In this document: piece after piece, positions 12,983 through 14,507 of the stretch
Position numbering within the stretch: position 1 is the first letter of the stretch
Layout of the letters: every line of letters starts with the position of its first letter
From: Chloroflexota bacterium
GTDB lineage: Bacteria; Chloroflexota; Limnocylindria; Limnocylindrales; CSP1-4
NCBI GenBank assembly: GCA_017881985.1
Contig: JADGQH010000055.1
Location: forward strand, 1-14,507
Direction of reading: 5' to 3'
DNA: 14,507 bases
Program-made: the position numbers and the translations under genes
Notes under the pieces: model-generated
The model's database searches: none
What the model was told of the DNA's origin: nothing
The model's input: the letters and a program-made list of their open reading frames with translations, nothing else

Positions 12983-14254
12983 TCAGCCCGGGAAGAAACG
13001 CGGAAGCTGCGCGCGGTTGCCCTCCAGGAGCGCCGTGAGCAGCGCGTCGGCCGTCCGGAAGTCCGGCACGAGCGGGTTCGCCAGGAGCGCCCGGAGGGCA
13101 ACCTGTCGGTCGCCCGTGACTGCCGCCCGCACGGCAAGCTCCTCGTATCCACGGGCGTGCTCGACAAGGCCGCGCATCTCCGGGGCAAGCGGCGCGAGCG
13201 GCCCCGGGTGGGCGCCGTCGCGGTCGATCACGGCGGGGATCTCGACGACCGCCGTCGCCGGCAGGCCGGGCAGCGCGCCCTCGTTGTGCACGTCGACGAC
13301 CTGGACGTCGCCGGCGCCGTCGTGGAGCGACGCGATGAGCTGGGCCGCGGCCTCGCTGTAGTACGCGCCGCCCCGCTGCTCGAGGAGGGCGGGCTTCTCC
13401 GCGAGCGCCGGGTCGCGATAGAGCTCAAGCAGCTCGCGCTCGATCGCCATGACCGCCTCGGCGCGCGTCTCGCCGTCGCGCTGCTCCGCGACCACGTCGG
13501 CAGTCGCGTAGTAGTAGTGGAGGTAGTACGAGGGGATCGCGCCGAGCGCCCGGATCAGCTCGAGCGGCAGGCCGACCTCCTCCGCGACGACGGCGCCGTC
13601 ACGCTCGAGCAGCTCAGGCAGGCGATCGACGCCGTCGACCATGATGGCGCGCTCCCAGGTCAGGTGGTTGAGGCCGACATGCTCCAGCCCGACCCGCTCG
13701 GGATCGACGCCGAAATGGCGCGCGAAGCGCCGCTGGAACCCGATCGCCACGTTGCACAGGCCCAGCGCGTGGTGCCCGTCGTCCAGGAGCGCCTGGGTCA
13801 CGATTCCCACCGGGTTCGTGAAGTTGACCAGCCATGCCCCCGGGCTGGCCCGGCGCGCGGCCTCCTCGGCGATCTCCAGCACGACCGGCACCGTCCGCAG
13901 GGCCTTCGCGAACCCGCCCGGACCGGTCGTCTCCTGGCCCACGCAGCCGAATCGGGGTGGGATCGTCTCGTCGCGGAAGCGTGAGGCCTGGCCGCCCACG
14001 CGCAGCTGGATCACGACGAAGTCTGCGCCGTCGAGCGCGGCGGCCCGATCGGTCGTCGGCGTGAGGCGGCCCGGCCATCCGCGCCGGGCGAGGATCCGGC
14101 CAGCGAGCCCGGCCACGATCCCGAGCCGCTCCGCGTCGACGTCGAGGAGGACCAGCTCGTCGACCGGCAGCCGGACGGACCGTGACGCGAAGCCTTCCAC
14201 GAGCTCGGGGGTGTATGTGCTGCCGCCCCCGACGACGGCGATCTTCACGCCCAT
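12983..14254 (-). CDS. Family 4 glycoside hydrolase, 6-phospho-beta-glucosidase-like (NAD+ and metal dependent)
   Basis: The 423-residue protein has all GH4 hallmarks: N-terminal NAD-binding KIAVVGGGSTYTPELVEGF (4-22), VIQLRVGGQASRFRDE (81-96), the signature GQETTGPGGFAKALRTVP (107-123), NFTNPVGIVTQA (144-155), metal-ligand Cys167 in GLCNVAIGF and His197 in GLNHLTW, and the region with the likely catalytic Tyr, GAIPSYYLHYYY (238-249). GH4 enzymes open the glycosidic bond by an NAD-assisted oxidation, elimination and re-reduction with Mn2+. The LRVGGQ and PSYYLHYYY segments favour the 6-phospho-beta-glucosidase subgroup over alpha-galactosidase or 6-phospho-alpha-glucosidase. No PTS gene is visible, so a non-phosphorylated beta-glucoside is possible. 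The ATG 14254 start gives the standard N-terminus but has a poor Shine-Dalgarno; an overlapping 14-codon ORF may deliver ribosomes. It follows a membrane-protein gene by 19 bases. Confidence 0.9.
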   Translation of the reverse strand: MGVKIAVVGGGSTYTPELVEGFASRSVRLPVDELVLLDVDAERLGIVAGLAGRILARRGWPGRLTPTTDRAAALDGADFVVIQLRVGGQASRFRDETIPPRFGCVGQETTGPGGFAKALRTVPVVLEIAEEAARRASPGAWLVNFTNPVGIVTQALLDDGHHALGLCNVAIGFQRRFARHFGVDPERVGLEHVGLNHLTWERAIMVDGVDRLPELLERDGAVVAEEVGLPLELIRALGAIPSYYLHYYYATADVVAEQRDGETRAEAVMAIERELLELYRDPALAEKPALLEQRGGAYYSEAAAQLIASLHDGAGDVQVVDVHNEGALPGLPATAVVEIPAVIDRDGAHPGPLAPLAPEMRGLVEHARGYEELAVRAAVTGDRQVALRALLANPLVPDFRTADALLTALLEGNRAQLPRFFPG

Positions 14255-14289
14255 GGCTGCACCAGCGGGACTCTCACCCGATCGCGCAT
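14245..14289 (-). CDS. Candidate 14-codon coupling ORF before the glycosidase
   Basis: An ATG at 14287-14289 with a strong Shine-Dalgarno (GAGGAGG, about 7 bases upstream) opens a 14-codon frame (MRDRVRVPLVQPWA) ending at TGA 14245-14247. It starts inside the end of the upstream membrane-protein gene and stops seven bases past the glycosidase ATG (14254), in a different frame. A terminating ribosome would be well placed to restart on the glycosidase, whose own Shine-Dalgarno is weak. It may have no function of its own as a peptide. Confidence 0.35.
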   Translation of the reverse strand: MRDRVRVPLVQPWA

Positions 14290-14507
14290 GGCTGTACCTC
14301 CTCGATGGCTGCCGGCGGCGAGGCGGCCGGCGCATGGACGGCGACGGGGACGAAGCCGGAGTCGGCGCCGGTTTCGGCCGGGGACGGAGGGACGGCACCT
14401 CGGACGGCGCCGGCGACGACGATCGCCGCGACCGCGCTCACGGCGGCGGCAACGGCGAAGAGGCCGGGGATCGAGAGCCAGGACGCGATCATGCCGGCAG
14501 CGCCCGT
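14274..14507 (-). CDS. C-terminus of a membrane transporter, possibly MFS (cut by window edge)
   Basis: Seventy-seven codons are visible before the TGA at 14274; the gene continues past the right edge. The visible part begins TGAAGMIASWLSIPGLF and continues into a hydrophobic Ala/Val helix (to about VVAGAVR), followed by a roughly 45-residue Pro/Ala-rich hydrophilic tail. A Gly-rich turn, an aromatic helix start and a final Ala/Val helix resemble the last transmembrane segment of major facilitator permeases, and its place just before a GH4 glycosidase fits a sugar or glycoside permease. The evidence is only one helix, so other polytopic proteins are possible. An internal ATG (14492) could in principle start a short one-helix protein, but the frame is open to the edge. 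Confidence 0.5.
   Translation of the reverse strand, partial: TGAAGMIASWLSIPGLFAVAAAVSAVAAIVVAGAVRGAVPPSPAETGADSGFVPVAVHAPAASPPAAIEEVQPCAIG

Overview
This is a very GC-rich bacterial chromosome segment with densely packed genes and long reading frames on the antisense strand, as expected at this base composition. The secreted proteins carry long Ser/Thr/Pro/Ala linkers. Several promoters appear to start transcription at or within a few bases of the start codon. Together with the ECF sigma factor paired with a membrane protein carrying Asp-box repeats, this suggests a soil or freshwater Chloroflexota (Limnocylindria-like) or possibly an actinobacterium. That placement is inference; there is no rRNA or tRNA in the window. 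I see no insertion sequence, phage gene, CRISPR array or sign of recent transfer.

Layout. Positions 1-5486 hold five genes on the minus strand that look like one transcription unit, reading from right to left: an acetolactate synthase-type ThDP enzyme, a metal-dependent amidohydrolase, a lipoprotein phosphoesterase, a class I methyltransferase, and a class III adenylate/guanylate cyclase that runs off the left edge. The gaps are 8-42 bases. The products do not form an obvious single pathway. A divergent control region (5487-5668) follows, with a candidate -10 element for the minus unit, an ECF-type promoter for the plus unit, and a pair of 12-bp direct repeats between them.

Positions 5669-7617 encode an ECF sigma factor overlapping (ATGA) with a single-pass membrane protein. 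The membrane protein has a short cytoplasmic region, a linker and an extracytoplasmic domain with five Asp-box repeats. I read the pair as a sigma factor with its anti-sigma/sensor, probably autoregulated. It converges on a membrane-anchored molybdopterin oxidoreductase of the sulfite oxidase/MsrP superfamily (7712-9331), with a small NTF2-like protein upstream on the same strand (9432-9809).

A second divergent region (9810-10050), with a perfect 13-bp palindrome, leads rightwards into a flavin-dependent monooxygenase-like enzyme (10051-11310). This is translationally coupled to a GT2 glycosyltransferase that seems to start at CTG. Next is a P-loop NTPase of the variant GSHGxRKT type (12209-12868), probably translated from a leaderless mRNA. 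Convergent with it, on the minus strand, lie a family 4 glycoside hydrolase (12983-14254) and the C-terminus of a membrane protein, possibly an MFS permease (14274 to the right edge), forming a likely sugar uptake and hydrolysis unit.

The parts most worth following up are the sigma/Asp-box membrane protein pair with its promoter, the leaderless-type promoters, the CTG start, and a 14-codon out-of-frame ORF with the strong Shine-Dalgarno that bridges the permease-like gene and the glycosidase. Nothing here amounts to a defence or mobile system.
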